Shown piece after piece: positions 1 through 13,984 of a stretch of 64,000 nt of DNA; position 1 is the first letter of the stretch; the number at the start of each line of letters is the position of its first letter. The notes beneath the pieces are model-generated. The model was not told the origin of the DNA and did not search any database. It worked only from the letters and a program-made list of their open reading frames with translations. Position numbers and translations under genes: made by a program. This stretch comes from Schistocephalus solidus. Taxonomy: Eukaryota > Platyhelminthes > Cestoda > Diphyllobothriidea > Diphyllobothriidae. Where the stretch lies: positions 248,001 to 312,000 of the forward strand of contig WEDG01001408.1 in the NCBI GenBank assembly GCA_017591395.1, given 5' to 3'.

Positions 1-547
1 CGCAGCATATCATATTTATCAGTTACAGAATTGTGTACAAGCTAAGTATAATATTTTCTTCTAAATAAGATAAAAATGCAGACTATTGATCTTGGGTTAG
101 GGGTGACTTTTCAAGAACTTCCGCACAGAAGTGACCTCAAATTATTTTCATCCCTAAGATGTTTTACGATAAAGCTTGTTCCAAGAGGACAGAGAATCAG
201 ACTGTTCCGAATGGTGGATAAATTGATTTTCTCTGGTCCCCTTTGAGATTAGGGCTTTCGAACGCCAATGTAAACAGAATCTGCACACACGCATATTTTT
301 ATGTATTTGAGGCGTTGGGAAACCTGTGCTGTCAGAGAAATTGGGGAAAATATTTCGGCACGTCAGGAAGATGAAAACTATCCAATTAATGAGAGGAAGA
401 TCCAGCGGACAGGGAAAAGTTTACACATCTGCGAATTAGAGAATTTAAATGTTTGCACATGTTTTTTATATTTTGGCACTATCTGTTGCTATTTTTGTTA
501 ATTAAAGATTTAATTTGACCCTGTTGTTAAAAACGTGAAAACTTCAG
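1..547. other. Intergenic, nothing recognised
   Basis: AT-rich sequence with only short open frames (longest 66 codons at 301-501) that resemble no protein known to me. Confidence 0.6.
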
Positions 548-960
548 GGCAATTTGAACCCAGATAAGCTGACTGCCCAAACGGGATTTCATAAGCTATT
601 AATCGCGAATTCATAGATGACTACAAGGGACAGTTACTTGTTAGGGGATTTTGACAGATTTTAATTATTCATTTGATCCACGTGGGATGAAATCAGTGGC
701 CCCAGTGGAAGGCTTTTATACAGTCATCGCTCTAACCACCTGAGCTATGACGTCCCATGGGAGCTGTGCGTCCTCACCCCATGGGTCAAATTAACCGTCC
801 AGCCTACTGCAGCGTATAGAATTTATCAATTCTAATACACTTATCTGAGCGCCCAAGCTGGATTCCCCAAGAAATCTATATAGAAGCATACAGATGAATA
901 AAAGGCGCGATTTTAATAGGGATTTCGACAGATCATAAATACTTCAATTGAGCTAATTGT
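548..960. repeat. SINE family A composite, tRNA-like head on minus strand
   Basis: Reading the minus strand from about 757, TAGCTCAGGTGGTTAGAGC is a good RNA polymerase III A box, followed by GACTGTATAAAAGCC as in the other copies. The B box is missing. The flanks contain AAGCTGACTGCCCAA, GGGGATTTTGACAGATT and GGGTCAAATTA, all repeated near 6290-6450. It is a decayed tRNA-derived element, not a tRNA gene, since no anticodon arm or T arm can be completed. Confidence 0.6.
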
Positions 961-1774
961 GCGAAATTTGAAAAACTATTAAAACCGCAGGGGGCCATCG
1001 AACTTTTCACGATTGGTTCAAAAGAAATATTCAAACTTCTGACAAAATCCCTTATTTATTTAAATTTTGGTTTTCTAGAGGCGGGAACTTAATGGACATT
1101 TATCTTCGGCATAATCCTGATGTCATTTATTAATAATGAATATTTTAACAACAACAATATTTATATCATTAAAAGAACTAAAAATAGTTATAAAGTCGCA
1201 AAACAGTACATGCAGATTTGTATTTATTAATGCGATTCTTACACTAATTTGCTTATCTAAGTGAAAATGTAAGTTTCAAGCAGCCATTGTGAAGAAAGGA
1301 GGCGAATGCTGGAGCAAGACGTTTAGTCGGCATTTTATCGGATTCCAACTCAAATCCGTCATCAGAATAAAGTATCTGACATTGTATCTGATGACGAATT
1401 TCAAAGCAACTTCGAAACTCCGGAGAAACAAAACCCCTTTTTCCAGCGATTGTGTCTCCTTATGCCCAACAATCATTTATCAGCAAAACTCCTGAATTAA
1501 AGAGCAGACAAAACAACGAATGAGATGTTGAAGCAAAGGATTTTTTATTTCCCATTTTTTCCCAATTATTTGTTTTATATTCAGAGAGAACCTTCCTGGA
1601 CATAAAGGCACACAAATACTAAATTAATGTGTGATTTCCCTATTCCAAAATATTTGAAAGGCTTAGAAAGATAAAATTATAGTCAGTTTAGACTTCAGTC
1701 AAATACAAATATTGTCCCTTTCTCAATAAATTGAACAAATTATTGGACATGTTTTTGGTTTTTACTTAGTTATG
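961..1774. other. Intergenic, nothing recognised
   Basis: Short overlapping open frames on both strands around 1276-1495 (66-68 codons) show no family features. Confidence 0.55.
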
Positions 1775-2163
1775 GATGCCTCGTGAGGCTGCCTAAACAG
1801 GACATGGGAGTAGGAACTGGCCCTTTCGCTTAAAGTAGTTCAATTTCAGGGAGGGTAAGTTTACCCGTGTCTTAACGCTAACACTAGCCCTAGCATAAAA
1901 CTAAACCGTCATACTAATCTTAAACTTAGTCCTACCCTAAGCCTTAACCCTACAATTCTCATGATAATCCCCTTAAGTCCTTGCTTTATCATAATCTTAA
2001 CCCGAACTCTCATCTTCAACTCAGACTTAAATCTCAACCGTATTTTGACACTGACCCACACCTTAATCATAAAATGTAATTTCCTCGGAATTTAGAACAA
2101 AGCCGCATGTATTGTGGACGGTTCCTTTTTCCGTGTCCTGTTTAGGCGGCCATGCAAGGCATC
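1775..2163. mobile_element. Non-autonomous TIR element with telomere-like core, copy 1
   Basis: The ends are inverted copies of one another: the left end carries a diverged GCTGCCTAAACAGGACATGGG, and the right end reads CCGTGTCCTGTTTAGGCGGC, the reverse complement of the consensus CCGCCTAAACAGGACACGG. The core is a degenerate run of CTAACCCT/CTTAACC-like hexamers (about 1866-2080). Copies 2 and 3 lie at 42853 and 53066. No coding capacity. A target-site duplication is not clear. Confidence 0.72.
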
Positions 2164-5100
2164 TTTACCTTCACCAAAATGTGCCTGCTTCTTATAACCA
2201 AACTCAAAATTATTAGGCCGTTGTTGTAAATGGAAAAGTCTCTGACAAATATCTCTGTTGAAATTACTGCTTTTCGAATAAAAACTATGCTGAGCTTTGG
2301 AAGATTGCTTGGAATAAAACCAAGCACCAACATATATTAGGACTGGAGTGCTTTTTTCAAAGACTAGGTTACCTTAGAAAAGAATGGTCTTTCCCAAATT
2401 TGCGTAAATATAAGTCTTGAAAAATCTTCTTTTTGTCTAATCAATCTCATCTTTGCATTTCCCAACATCGATGTCCCTCCGCGTCGCTCTGATGGTAAGT
2501 GCGCAAATGCTGCGCAGTAACCGAACCCTTTTGGGTGCACTTTAAGTAACCTTGCTTAAAATCTATCACAGAAAATAATAGAAACCGCGGCCATGCTGCG
2601 AAATGATCCATTTATTGGATGCAGATGATTAATCAACTGAGTTGGAAGGCGGAAGCCTGGTTTCTTGCCCCTTTTTGCTTTGGGTCAGGATTCCTGTAGC
2701 TTTCCGTGCGCACCTTCACGTTTTGGAGGAAATTGACAACTAGGGCCTTATTAAGGCACCTCATTTTTCTGTCAATCTTTTTTATGGAAAAACAATTCCT
2801 ACGAATAATGTTCTACTACAATTTATGGTAGGAAACATATGAAAGTGTTTAATTAATCTGAAGTTACTGATATTGTTTTCGAAATGAAAAACGTTTTGAT
2901 CTCGTTTCGCCATAGTGGAAGCATCTGAGCTTTTTTAAATGCATTCAGTCGTTCGATCCCAGAGCTTCACCTAGTCGGAATTTAAAAAGGGAACTTTTAA
3001 CTGGGTGAATTCACGAAAGGTTTACGCGTTTCATGGTTGTGTTTTACGAACAACTGGTACTTATTTTGCATCATCTGTAGGTTTTAACTTTAAGAACTTG
3101 TATGGCTAACTTTGGTTGCCAGCAAATCCTCTATTTAAATGTGTTCCTCTATCTTTTGACCTCATTAACCAAGTAACTTTAGTTCTAGGTTTCTGCAGAG
3201 ATGGTTTGTTCTACGACCTTCTAATTCAGATAGATTTAGCCTGAATTTTCTGAGCTCAATGCGGTCACAAGAAAATCAAAATATATTCGGTCCCATAATA
3301 ACCAGATCACTTAAGGTCCATTATTAAATACCTAAATTCGGAAACTTATCATGAGCAATCAGGCCAGGTTTCATTTAAGATAAACGCGTCTTTTTATGCC
3401 TAGCTGGGAGCAGTTATCTGATACAATCCGAGAATGGTTCTCGTTTAAGCCATCTAGTTTATTTGAAAAGCTCGGTTAACGGAATGTCTCAAACAGCGTT
3501 CCGCTACCTGTGATATGTGAGGAAAGCAACCTCTTTAATTGCAGAAATTTGCCCTTTGATTTGGAGGAAACCATAAGATATTAGGCTGCCGGGGCTACAG
3601 CGCCTTCGGATTTAAACTGCCTAAAGAATCTTTATTCGTGGTTGTTACTCTCTACGAGCAGACTGTGGAAAATATTTTTTCCTTTAATCTTAAAATTACA
3701 AAAGTATCTAAATGGGGATATTTCCATGATGATCACCTAAATAAGAGAACAGATTTCAGGGTAAGCTTGGCAGTTGTCCAGGCTTACTCTTGCAGATTGG
3801 CATTTTGGTTAAGATTTACCTGTGCAATCACGGCGTCTGCTTGGAATTTCAGGTTCATCCGATCCCCTGTCTAGCTTATGGAGAATGTTCTCGCACTGTA
3901 ATATCTATTTGTTTTAGCTCCATATACGAGTAAACTAATTGACTTACGTGACCCAAAAAGTAAATAAAGCTACTAGCCTGAACAATTGCATAAGACGGCA
4001 AAGCATTTAAAAAACCCCCGTCGGATTGTGCTTAGTTCCGAAGTTGCGTCCAAAGTTTAGAGAGAAAGAACTATTTGTTATAGTAGAGAGGGAAAGCGAG
4101 GGAAGTGAGCACACCAACTGACGTGTATTAAAAATGAATGAAGAATATTTTGAATTTCAGTAGTACATTGGGTACGGTTCTGGATTTTTAAATTGTGAAG
4201 GCAGTGAATTGTGAGAAATAGTTCAGCAAAAATTTACAAGATTTTGTGGGTGCCAACGAAAGTTAAATAAAAACGTATCAAGCATGTTGCGCAAGCCAAC
4301 ACGTTATTTTCAAGTTTTACTGAAAAAATTATCTAACTTAGTCATGTTAACAGAAAACGAAAGGTATATTTACTTAATGCTTTCTGTAAACGAATTCGGC
4401 CAGGCTCCTCCTCTTCCCTCTTAAATCTGCTGAATGCTAGTCAGTGCCTATTCTGACATAACAATCTCTTTCCTTCCCCTTTCCTTTTAGCTCCTGTCAT
4501 CTAGTCCATCGACGCACAAAATATCTCGGATAACCATTTCTGGATAACAGTATGATCATACCTGCATCCCCTGCGTTCCCCACTTGCTCTATCGAAAATA
4601 TGAACCTAAGAAAGGCATTTGCCAGCATACTGGGTTGTTATAGGGCATAAAATTGCAGAGTCTTATGCACTTGAATTCTTAAGGCTGGTGGCTGTTCCGT
4701 ACCGCACACCATTTATGACATGAAAATAAGTACTTTTCACAATTTTAAAGAGCACTTGTATACCCTTGTCCCGTGGATATAAATTTTCTTTCAAAGAAGT
4801 TTAAACGCACATATGTACAATTAGAGTACTCTGGGTATGGAAAAGGGTATCGCAATAATAGGATAAATGAATAGATTTATGTATAATGTCTACCTGCTGC
4901 GATGATAAACTAATTTACGAAGCTAGTCTGTGCAGCACCGCTTAAGAAATATCATCGAAGATTTGCGCGTAACTGTAGGATGTCTATCTTACCACCTCCT
5001 GGTTTTCGGCGTTTAAATTACCAGGTGGTATTAGTATTTTCATCCACGGTAGGCTGTACAATTCTCTCATAGGGACTAGTGTCCCACGCTGGCTTTTGAT

Positions 5101-6157
5101 TTCACCGACATTTTAAGTCATTCTAGGCTAAGGTTTTTAGGACATCACTAAAATTAAATTTTTATATTTTCTGTCACGTATAACGGAACAAGCTACTGCT
5201 TAGGCTTCACCAGCTTATAAACAGAAATATTTTCTCCAGCTTCATAAAAATTTGCAGGGGCATAAATCTATTCAGCCTCAATATCTTAAAATAAATATAG
5301 GGTCTGCCGAAGAATTTGGGACATAAATGTGTATAACAGAATAAATGCAACACTTTTGTGTATTTTCAATAGAAAATAAACATCAGAACCCCCAAGACCT
5401 TGATGATCTAAATTATCTAGTTCATCCTGAGCGAATGGTTGATCGAAGACTTCTTTTTCAAGGCAATACAGCTATAAGGCCTCTATAGGTAGTGTTCAGA
5501 GGTTAATATTATTTTTTTGCCAGGAGACCATCTCAGCTTTTGACCTTTGTCCAGGTTACACACTATTATTTTCATTTAGGCGGGCAAGTGCTGCAATCAG
5601 CGTTACTAGCCGACCATAATTCCCACGAGTGAGAAAGTACATCAAAATCCACTTTAGTCACAAAACCCTGAACACCTTAATCTCACCGAAAAGCAGTTTT
5701 ACGAGGCGATATGATGCAGGGAAATAATTTAACGAACTTCTGGAATTCTGATGTACACGAAGCTCATACCATCTTCGAGCACATTAATTAAGAATTCGAG
5801 GATTGTAACGTATGTAAGGCCGAGGTTTTTTGCTCGATCGGATGCATTCGTTGCGTTTTAATATTACTATGGCATGTGCCGTTCCAATGAGGGTCTTCTT
5901 CTTGGACAACCACTTAGCCTCCAAACTCCGAGTCTGTGGATTTCGAAGAGGAGTTCTAACTCCCCAATCAACCACAGGCTTCTCCTGTGGCCCAAAGGTT
6001 GGTCGTCAGTCACATCACTGCTTCCCGTGGTTTCATCCAAGTTGACGGTATAATCGGGACCGAAAGCCTTTCACTGAGCAGTTAATGAGCCATGAGGCCT
6101 GGAAATTATTCAAAATATCTCCTTAGGCAAGGAACCAAAGTTCCTTTAATTTGACCC
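2164..6157. other. Intergenic, about 4 kb without recognisable genes
   Basis: Open frames reach only 78 codons (3638-3874) and none resembles a known family. No glycine-periodic sequence is visible on either strand. Confidence 0.5.
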
Positions 6158-6567
6158 ATTTGTGCGTCAGCATCAGTTGGATTCGAAATCACGCCAACAA
6201 AGGGCAGGCTTTAATATGGCCAACGTTCTAGCCACCTTAGTTATAAGGCCCCCACCGGGAGCCGTGAGTTTAATCACACTTGGGTCAAATTACTCACCCA
6301 GTTAGCTGCAACGTTTGGAATCCATCAACTCTCGTACAGTAAGCTGACTGCCCAAGCAAGCGATCTAGAATCCACCAGATGACTAGCAGGAACAATTAAG
6401 TAGAAGGGGATTTTGGCAGATTTGATAATTCATCAGACCCACGTCTGAAAGATGGTGGCCTCGTAGTTCAGTTGACTTGAGCTTTGGCTGTACTAAAGCC
6501 CTCTATTTGCTTGCGTGGGTTTGAATACCACCGAGGCCGCCGAGTTTTTCTACAAATGGGTCAAATA
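6158..6567. repeat. Divergent pair of SINE family A copies
   Basis: Left copy (minus, about 6158-6290): A box ATAACTAAGGTGGCTAGAAC and B box GATTTCGAATCC, ending outward in the complement of AAATGGGTCAAAT. Right copy (plus, about 6450-6567): TAGTTCAGTTGACTTGAGC, then GGCTGTACTAAAGCC, B box GGGTTTGAATACC, ending in AAATGGGTCAAAT. The two heads face outward from a shared middle that is repeated at 561-700. They are tRNA-derived remnants. Confidence 0.68.
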
Positions 6568-8339
6568 AATAAGTTAAATCTTCCAAAATACTCTAAAAAA
6601 TGCCTTTACAGAAAAAATGTGAAATGATTAAATTTATGAATGGTGGCTTAATTTCTGAGACCTCTTTTGATGACGATATCTTCGCAGTACAATTAAAGCG
6701 AACGTAATAACCAAGCTGCTAAGCACACTTTCTTTGGCTTAGACTGGTGGCACAGTTCTAAACGTTTTCGGTATCACGACTCGACTACAAGTGTCATTTT
6801 TAGTGACTGATTAGCATCGAACACTATAAGTGTCGCTTTGTATAACCTGGTAAGAGGGCCATTGGTAAAATGCATCTGCTGTTCCCACCACAGCCACTTT
6901 TGGTTATTACGGTTTAAGGGTCAGTCAAAAATCGAGTTTTTAATTGATAACACTTTGCAATCTTCTATGTAAGAATTTTGGGCTGAACCATAAAACCGGG
7001 GTCTTAGAGCTGCCGTTTGGGATACAACTTGCATTTTGGACTCTACATCTAAGGTTTTTTGATTATTTTGTTTGCTAACATTGTGTAGATACACGTTTGC
7101 AACGTAACTCGCTAAAACGATCCCGAGTCAGGAGGTCTAAAGCAAGGCGTTCACACCAAATCCTTTTTAAAAAGTGTGGAATATCTCTGAAACAGCAACA
7201 TCCTCACAGAAACAGATGATAACCTAATTTAAAGCTTACGCTTACTAAAGCTTTGTACATCCGATGAAATTCAGAAAACCTGTCTTACAAACAAAAATAA
7301 CTTTATTCCTTACATATCTTCGGTGGAAAAGTCTCAGTGCTGCTCCACTTTTTTATGCCGCATACACGGTTTATTCTTCTACGATGAAGCTTCCCTTACC
7401 ATACTGTAAAGTCAAAGAAGATCATTTTTTTGTTTTTGCAAAAAGTTCTTTATGGTGCTGACCTACAATAAATAGATTTCCGTTATTCTTAAAAATTCCT
7501 ATTCTGATAAAACAGTTGCAGTTGCTAAAGTTCTCGGCGGCATTTACATTGAGGACATTTGCCAGAAATATGGGGGATTACTGCGAGAAACAACGAAATT
7601 TTGCTTGCTGAAAAGTGTTTTGAGTTCAACTATGTTATTGAACAAGCTCAAATGAATAGCTGAGTAGTTTGGGCTCAGCAAGGTGGCATGTAATGTCAAA
7701 CAATGTGATCTGCAGTGCCAGCAGTGCAGACAATAGACATTTTGTGTTTTTATCTCGTTCGCAATTCAAGAGCTTAACTCAACTTTCATTTGAATTAAAA
7801 CACAACAAAAATTCAAAGTGACGTTTAAAAGGTATTTGAAGTAAAACATAAATTCATCCTCGCCGTGGTGGTAGAATTCGAGCTTTCGACATGTGAAGCA
7901 ATTTTTTCAGACTTGTTCAAAAGATTTCTGCCTCTGTTTCCTTTCCCTATCTTTCGCACTCTGTTGATAAATCCAAAGGGGTTCAGTCCAGTTTTTACTG
8001 TTTTTTTGGGATTATCATCTATTATATTCTAAAGTTCGTTTACCTGCAGCCAACATCAAATGAAATTACGATAAGCCAGAGTATTTAAAAAACAGGCCAA
8101 TGGTCCGACTTCGCATCAGATGCTATTTCTTCAAACTCTAGGACAGCTTTTCATAGTGTAAATACATCTGTATTAGCTTAAATATGCATTCAATTCAAAC
8201 ATATAACACTGTATATTGCTATGGACAATTGCGTTTTTTAGCAAATTTATTTCTTTTAATCCGGTGAACCATTTTTTAAAATTTTCATCGGATGGGTAAT
8301 TATTTAGAGAATTATAGACAGAACGCATACTCTAAGTAA
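6568..8339. other. Intergenic, nothing recognised
   Basis: AT-rich, no open frame above 65 codons, no repeat that I could match elsewhere in the window. Confidence 0.5.
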
Positions 8340-8419
8340 AAACACGCATCTGCGTGTTCGGAAATAGGAACCATAAACCCGATGCTGGGGCCCTGTGCTA
8401 ATTCCACCGGAGATCAGTG

Positions 8420-8540
8420 TTAAAGTGAACGGTATTTTTAGGCTTAGGTTTATGGAAAGGGTAAGGTTTGAGTGTCAGGGTAAGGTTGGGTTTGCGTTTA
8501 GGGATTCGGTAACAGTTACACTAAGGGTTATGACTTAATG
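8420..8540. repeat. Degenerate TTAGGG-like stretch
   Basis: A run of TTAGG/TAAGG/TTTAGGG-like words (GGCTTAGGTTTATGG, GGGTAAGGTTTG, GTTTAGGGATT, CTAAGGGTTA). It looks like the cores of the TIR elements at 1775, 42853 and 53066, but the flanking inverted ends were not recognised. Confidence 0.4.
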
Positions 8541-11500
8541 TCATTCCCTCTTTCTGAAATTTCGCTGAAGATTACCTTTAGTACCTGGGGGATTCCTATT
8601 CTCCTGTCTTCTGTGTGCCCTTTCAAACGAATGCACGAATTTCTAAAAATATACATGCAAAGGAATTTCTGCATGATGCAGTGTACCGAAAATATTACGG
8701 TCTAACTTATTATGTTCTTTCAAATGCTCTGAAGTATCAACTTAAGCATAAAAATTTTGTTTGAAGTTTTCCATCCTTAATCAGAACAGACATTTTTGTC
8801 TTTCAGAAATTCAGGTAGACTTTGCATAGTATCAATCAGAATTAAATGGAATTGATGACTAAAACCCACAGGCATTTGTTGCATAATTGTCTACCAACTT
8901 TATTCAACACTAGACTAAAATGGCTGGAAAAGCCTGTATCTTTATTCTTAATCTGAATTTGAAAAACCAGTTACAATCGGTATATTCTGTTTCAAATATA
9001 TTTGAATCTTTTAAGTAGGGGAATTTCCAAACCGGCCGGATCATTTATACTCAGCTTTGTTTTAGGACGCTCATTTCCCAGCTCTCTTCACAGAGATCAT
9101 TAAAAACTCTGATTTAGTCATTAGACCGACCAACCGCGGTACATATTCTTCGTGGGGGGTTAATTTATCGAGGAACATTTTTTTCTTTCCTTTTCATGTG
9201 ATCAAAGGTTCTTATTTCCGATTATTAATAAACCAAAATTTAAAATATTTATTTTAAAAAATGAGACCGATGAAGGCATCAAGGCAGGGAATTGTTGGCC
9301 TTGTCCATTTAGCTGTCGCTGCTCACAAATCAGGATCAATTCTTCCTTTTAATATTCCCGAAAGACATTGCCGGATGCATAGTATAGTAAGGCGTTTCCA
9401 CTGAAAGCGTTGAAAACGAGAGTGTTCGCTTTAGGAGCAGTCCAAATCATGGAGACGTGATGAGCAGAGTGAACCACAACGCAACAAAAATTTGCTCATG
9501 ACATTGCACTACAGAGCTTTCATAAAAACCTGATAATTGTCTAAAACTAAGGGTTCTTTTCCTCATGTATAATCCAGGTATTTTGATCTCGTCCAAACGA
9601 TAGTCAGTGAGTGGTTTTATGCAAAGTATTTGCACGATAAAGAAAGCAATGCAGGAAATCACCATCAGTGGGAATAAAGTAAAATCATGCGAATTCTGTC
9701 TCTTCATCTGAAAAAAATGCACACAGTGCAGTGATTGCCTATTTACAATTTATTGCACCACGGTAAGTAGCAAAAGTCAAACTAACAACAGAAATAAAAG
9801 AGCCAGATTTGTCAGTTTAGTGTTTACCACCGACAGTTGAGGTGGCTAACCATGCACACAGGGCAAAGTGACCACTGGAGCTAAAATGCCAAAATTCCCT
9901 GCTCCTGTGAGAACATTATTCATGTGAGGGGCAGTGCACAAAGTTTACGTCTCCACAGTCTGCCCACCCTCCTACGCCGTCAGGCCGTAGCGAAAGTGCA
10001 TGCACAACCAGGTTCCCTCGAGGCCCATCAAGTAGCAGCTACAGTTATAACCCCTTAAAAATCATTTTACTGCTTTTGGCAAAGATCTGCCTCGAAGGAG
10101 CACACACCGTAAAGTACACCTACGTGCCCCTACCTGGCGAACACGCTAACATAGATGTTAGAATGTAGTTAATGCAAGGGCCTTTTGAGAACAATTCTGC
10201 TCTGCCGACGCTCGTTCAACCCCTACCATGACTAGCTGACTTAATCACTTTGCTTCAAGGCCATGAACATAGTCAGTCAGGGTGGGTGCCATCAAATTAA
10301 AGATCCTTTATCCCCATAAGGAAACTGTTATGGCGTTTTAATTCTGCGGAAAATTGTCCCGTTGCGTCAGCGCTGCGCTGTAGGGGGTGTGCAAAACAGT
10401 GATAAGGGAAGGAGCATAATATTCAAGTCAGGTAAATTATGCCAGCGTTCATAGTGGTTGGTGGTGAGTGAGGAGGGGAAGGATTAGAGCATGAACGATT
10501 TTGACTAACGTAACATCGGGCAGAAAGCAGGTTTAGACCGCGTTTTTAGTGGCAGTTTGCACCTCGGCAGCGATACGCTGCATGTCTGTTCTTATATTAC
10601 GGGGACGTTAAATACTGACCAAATATCCTTTCTGCGAAGGCAAATCATTTAATTCCGATAAGCGTAAAGTTTTCAGCAGAACGGTCAGGTTTAAGTGACT
10701 GCTCTAGACCAACACTACTCCTAATCCAAAACTTTGGTTATGACAATAAAGCTTTAACTTTCTGCGTGATGGAAACGATACCTACCTCTTCAAAAATGTT
10801 AATCCAAGAATCTGCCAGACCGAACACTTATGCATGACGTCTGTTTCAAAATGCCGATACAACTGACGGGGAGTAGTTTCCCTTAATCAAATATAACTCC
10901 TCTGGGAATCGCAATTATTGCGCAAAGTGCAGTATTTGGGCACTGAGTACATCTGCATCCTCTAAACAGGAACCTATCAAAACTGTATGTTTGGTGTTGG
11001 TGGAAAGAATAACTGGGTGCTCCTTGGAAATTTTGAATTCGGGATCTTGCGAATGTACAGAACTGCCGTTCCATAACATTCATGTATCAGTTAAACTAAC
11101 TCACTTTGAAGCCGCAAACTTAAGAAGTTCTTGGCTGTTTTAGCTTCACCGGAATTTCTTCGAGCAAGCGAATGAGGAACGTTTCTTTTTTTCAGCATCT
11201 GTCAATAAAATGTTTTGGTCAGACGATCGGTGGCAAAACGAACTTGCAGGAATGCTCGCAAGTAAGAGAGTAAAGTTTGACACCATCAACTAACTTCTGT
11301 TAAAGTCCCAGGCGCCAAGTGTAACAATGTCTGAGAGGGCTCTAGATATAGACCTTAAAAACCAAAAGAGGTGCCCAATTTCAGCCTATAATCTGCAAAG
11401 CTGGGTGAACGCAATTTCTGGGTGTGGCTTTAAATGTAAACCTGGCTGTTGTGACTGAAAAATTTCAGAAATTCAAAACATCCGCGAGTATTAACATTTC

Positions 11501-13984
11501 GACCTTTATATATCCTGGGTACAAGCCGTTTCCTGCGCAGCCCTGCTAATGGTAGTAAGCACCACCTGATAGCCACCACAACGCGGAGTTATGCTGTGCG
11601 GCCATGCATAAAAAAAGTTTCTCAATTATAACAAGTTTAGCAGGCCTGCATTTTTAGCCCATTTTTGTATATCCCCGCATTGTCTTCAAGAGCAAAAAGT
11701 ACACCGACAAGTAAATGAAGGGTCAGGATGCTTTCCCGTCGAATAAGAGACGTTGGCCTACGGACACTATCTCAGCTCTAGTGCCTTGTTTTTTTATGCA
11801 AGAAAATTAGTTTAAACATTACTGGAAAAGCATTAGTTGCCCAATATAAGGCTGCACCTCTTTACCCCAAATCTGTTCTAACTAATTTGATCGCCAGTGC
11901 GTTAATACGAGGGCCCATTAGCTTACAAAATCTCGCATTTTCTTTTGATAACATTATTTTTTCAAAAGAATGAAAGTGAAGTGGGGGGAAGGTGGCAGCT
12001 ACAGATAAAATTTGCACTTGATGGGCTATTGCTGTTTCAGCTGCGGCTGCATTTTTCTTATTGGCGGGGCGCGAATTCTTTGCACTGTCATTGAGTGAGC
12101 AGTACTCACACCGAGCCGGGAACGTTTGACATTTTGCCTAATTTCGGCCTAAACTCAGGCACCTTGTTGGTGGCCAAAAATGTATTTATATATTTTGCAC
12201 GTTACATAAACAAACCTTACATGAACAAGGTTTTCGCCATTTTTTCCAGTGCAGGAAAACCGAAAATCGTGAGCACATCAATAAATTTATTTTGATGTGC
12301 TTATTTGGCAGGGATTTTCTGCTACGATGTTAGTTCCGCTAAATTTAGCCTTTATGCACTTTTTTGTGCTTTTTCAGCATACTTATTTTCCTATCTGCAA
12401 GGGGGACAAGTCCAAACTTCGTTTCTATATCCTTACTTCATTGTTTGCCCTTTCACAGAAATTGATGTCTTGCATTTTCTAGTGTAGCGTTAGCCAGATT
12501 TTTACAAACAACGAGATCAGCACCTGAAAAATTCGGCTTACATGCGTTGGCATTTTCGAAGTCTTTGGCAAAGCCAAAAAGATCGACTTATCTAAGTTCG
12601 GAGAGAGTTTACGGTTTGAGGTAAAATTTATGATATTATACGCGGTAAATTATTTGAAGCATAAGAGACTACTAATAGGCCCTTTGAAGAAGTCAATATA
12701 ATGTGACCGTACATTTCAATTGTCTCATTACCATGTTGGCTGAAGTAAAATAGTGCATGGTGGAGGATGAGATAACCAGTGACACGGAATGGACAGATGA
12801 TGGTTTATGGCTTACCGTACCGCGATAGGGAAAAATGAGGTAGGCAACACACTTGTAAAGGTCATGTTCTTTTTCCTAACTTTTGCAGTTTATTAATAGC
12901 ATTGCTTGTAAGAAACAATAAGTAAATTTGTATATGATAAACAATTTATTCATACACAGAAAATTTTCATTGCTTTCCAGTTTCGTAGGCTTATGTAGGA
13001 TTGACAGTATTAAGCAACATTGGTACAATAATTCAGTACATAAAATTGTGTAGATTATTTAGTATTTTCTTAAACTGCCCTAGAATGTGTTCTTTCGGCA
13101 GAGGTCGTTGTTTTGAAAGTGCCTTTAAGAAATGTGATAGTATACTCCTATAAATTCCTTGGTTTTCACAATGCTGTTATCAGAAATATTACACAAATGC
13201 AAACACATTTTTTCGCTATCTTACTGTTGTTTGGTGCAACTGCAGGATATCCAGTTGTCCGTATGATACTTTTACTATATTGCCAACTGAAAAGGTGAAT
13301 CCGATAATTTTATCGACTTTAAGTACTTGCATCAGAATGGCCGTGTCAATGACGGGAAATGAGCACCTAGGTTGCTTGACGTATCCAGGCAAAGTCATGC
13401 CGTGGGGAGATGTCTGTGTCATTTTTTTGATTTTTGAAAAGTGATCAGGTAAATATTCTACTCTATCTGCTTTCAAACTCCTATCCCATTTAAGAAAGAT
13501 AAAACTATTTGACGTAGTACCAATCTATAACCATCCCATTTAATTGCCTGCCACGGACGAAGTCTTCACTAGATTGACAATAACCTCCCTGACAACCTGA
13601 ATTTCCGTTCTTCACGGTCTGTAACCCCATACTGTAGCCTGCACTCTGGCAAATGGGTGGAAGGCTGGGTTTGAAGAACTGCATTGCATACTAATTCTTG
13701 AGAACCTCTTTATCCGATTGGTAGAACTTGCATTTTTGTCATTCGTCGTTTTAGGTTTATTCTCCGAGCTACCCTCAGAGGTGGGAACAGATTCAAAAGC
13801 GGATGAACACGAGTTGTAGTGTGTAGAAAGTATCAGCCTCCACCAAAATCTTAGAGATTCGTACGCGGTGTGCTATTCGCTTGGTCACCGACATCCGAAT
13901 TTTCAGGGGGGCCATTTTTCATAACTGATGCTGATGAGAAGTATCCGACAGTTTGACCTACCAGCAGTGTCACTAGAAACATAC
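8541..13984. other. Intergenic, about 5.4 kb without recognisable genes
   Basis: Open frames stay at or below 91 codons (9447-9722, minus, with one hydrophobic stretch) and look random. Some GC-richer patches (9950-10600) lack any coding or repeat pattern I can name. Confidence 0.45.
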
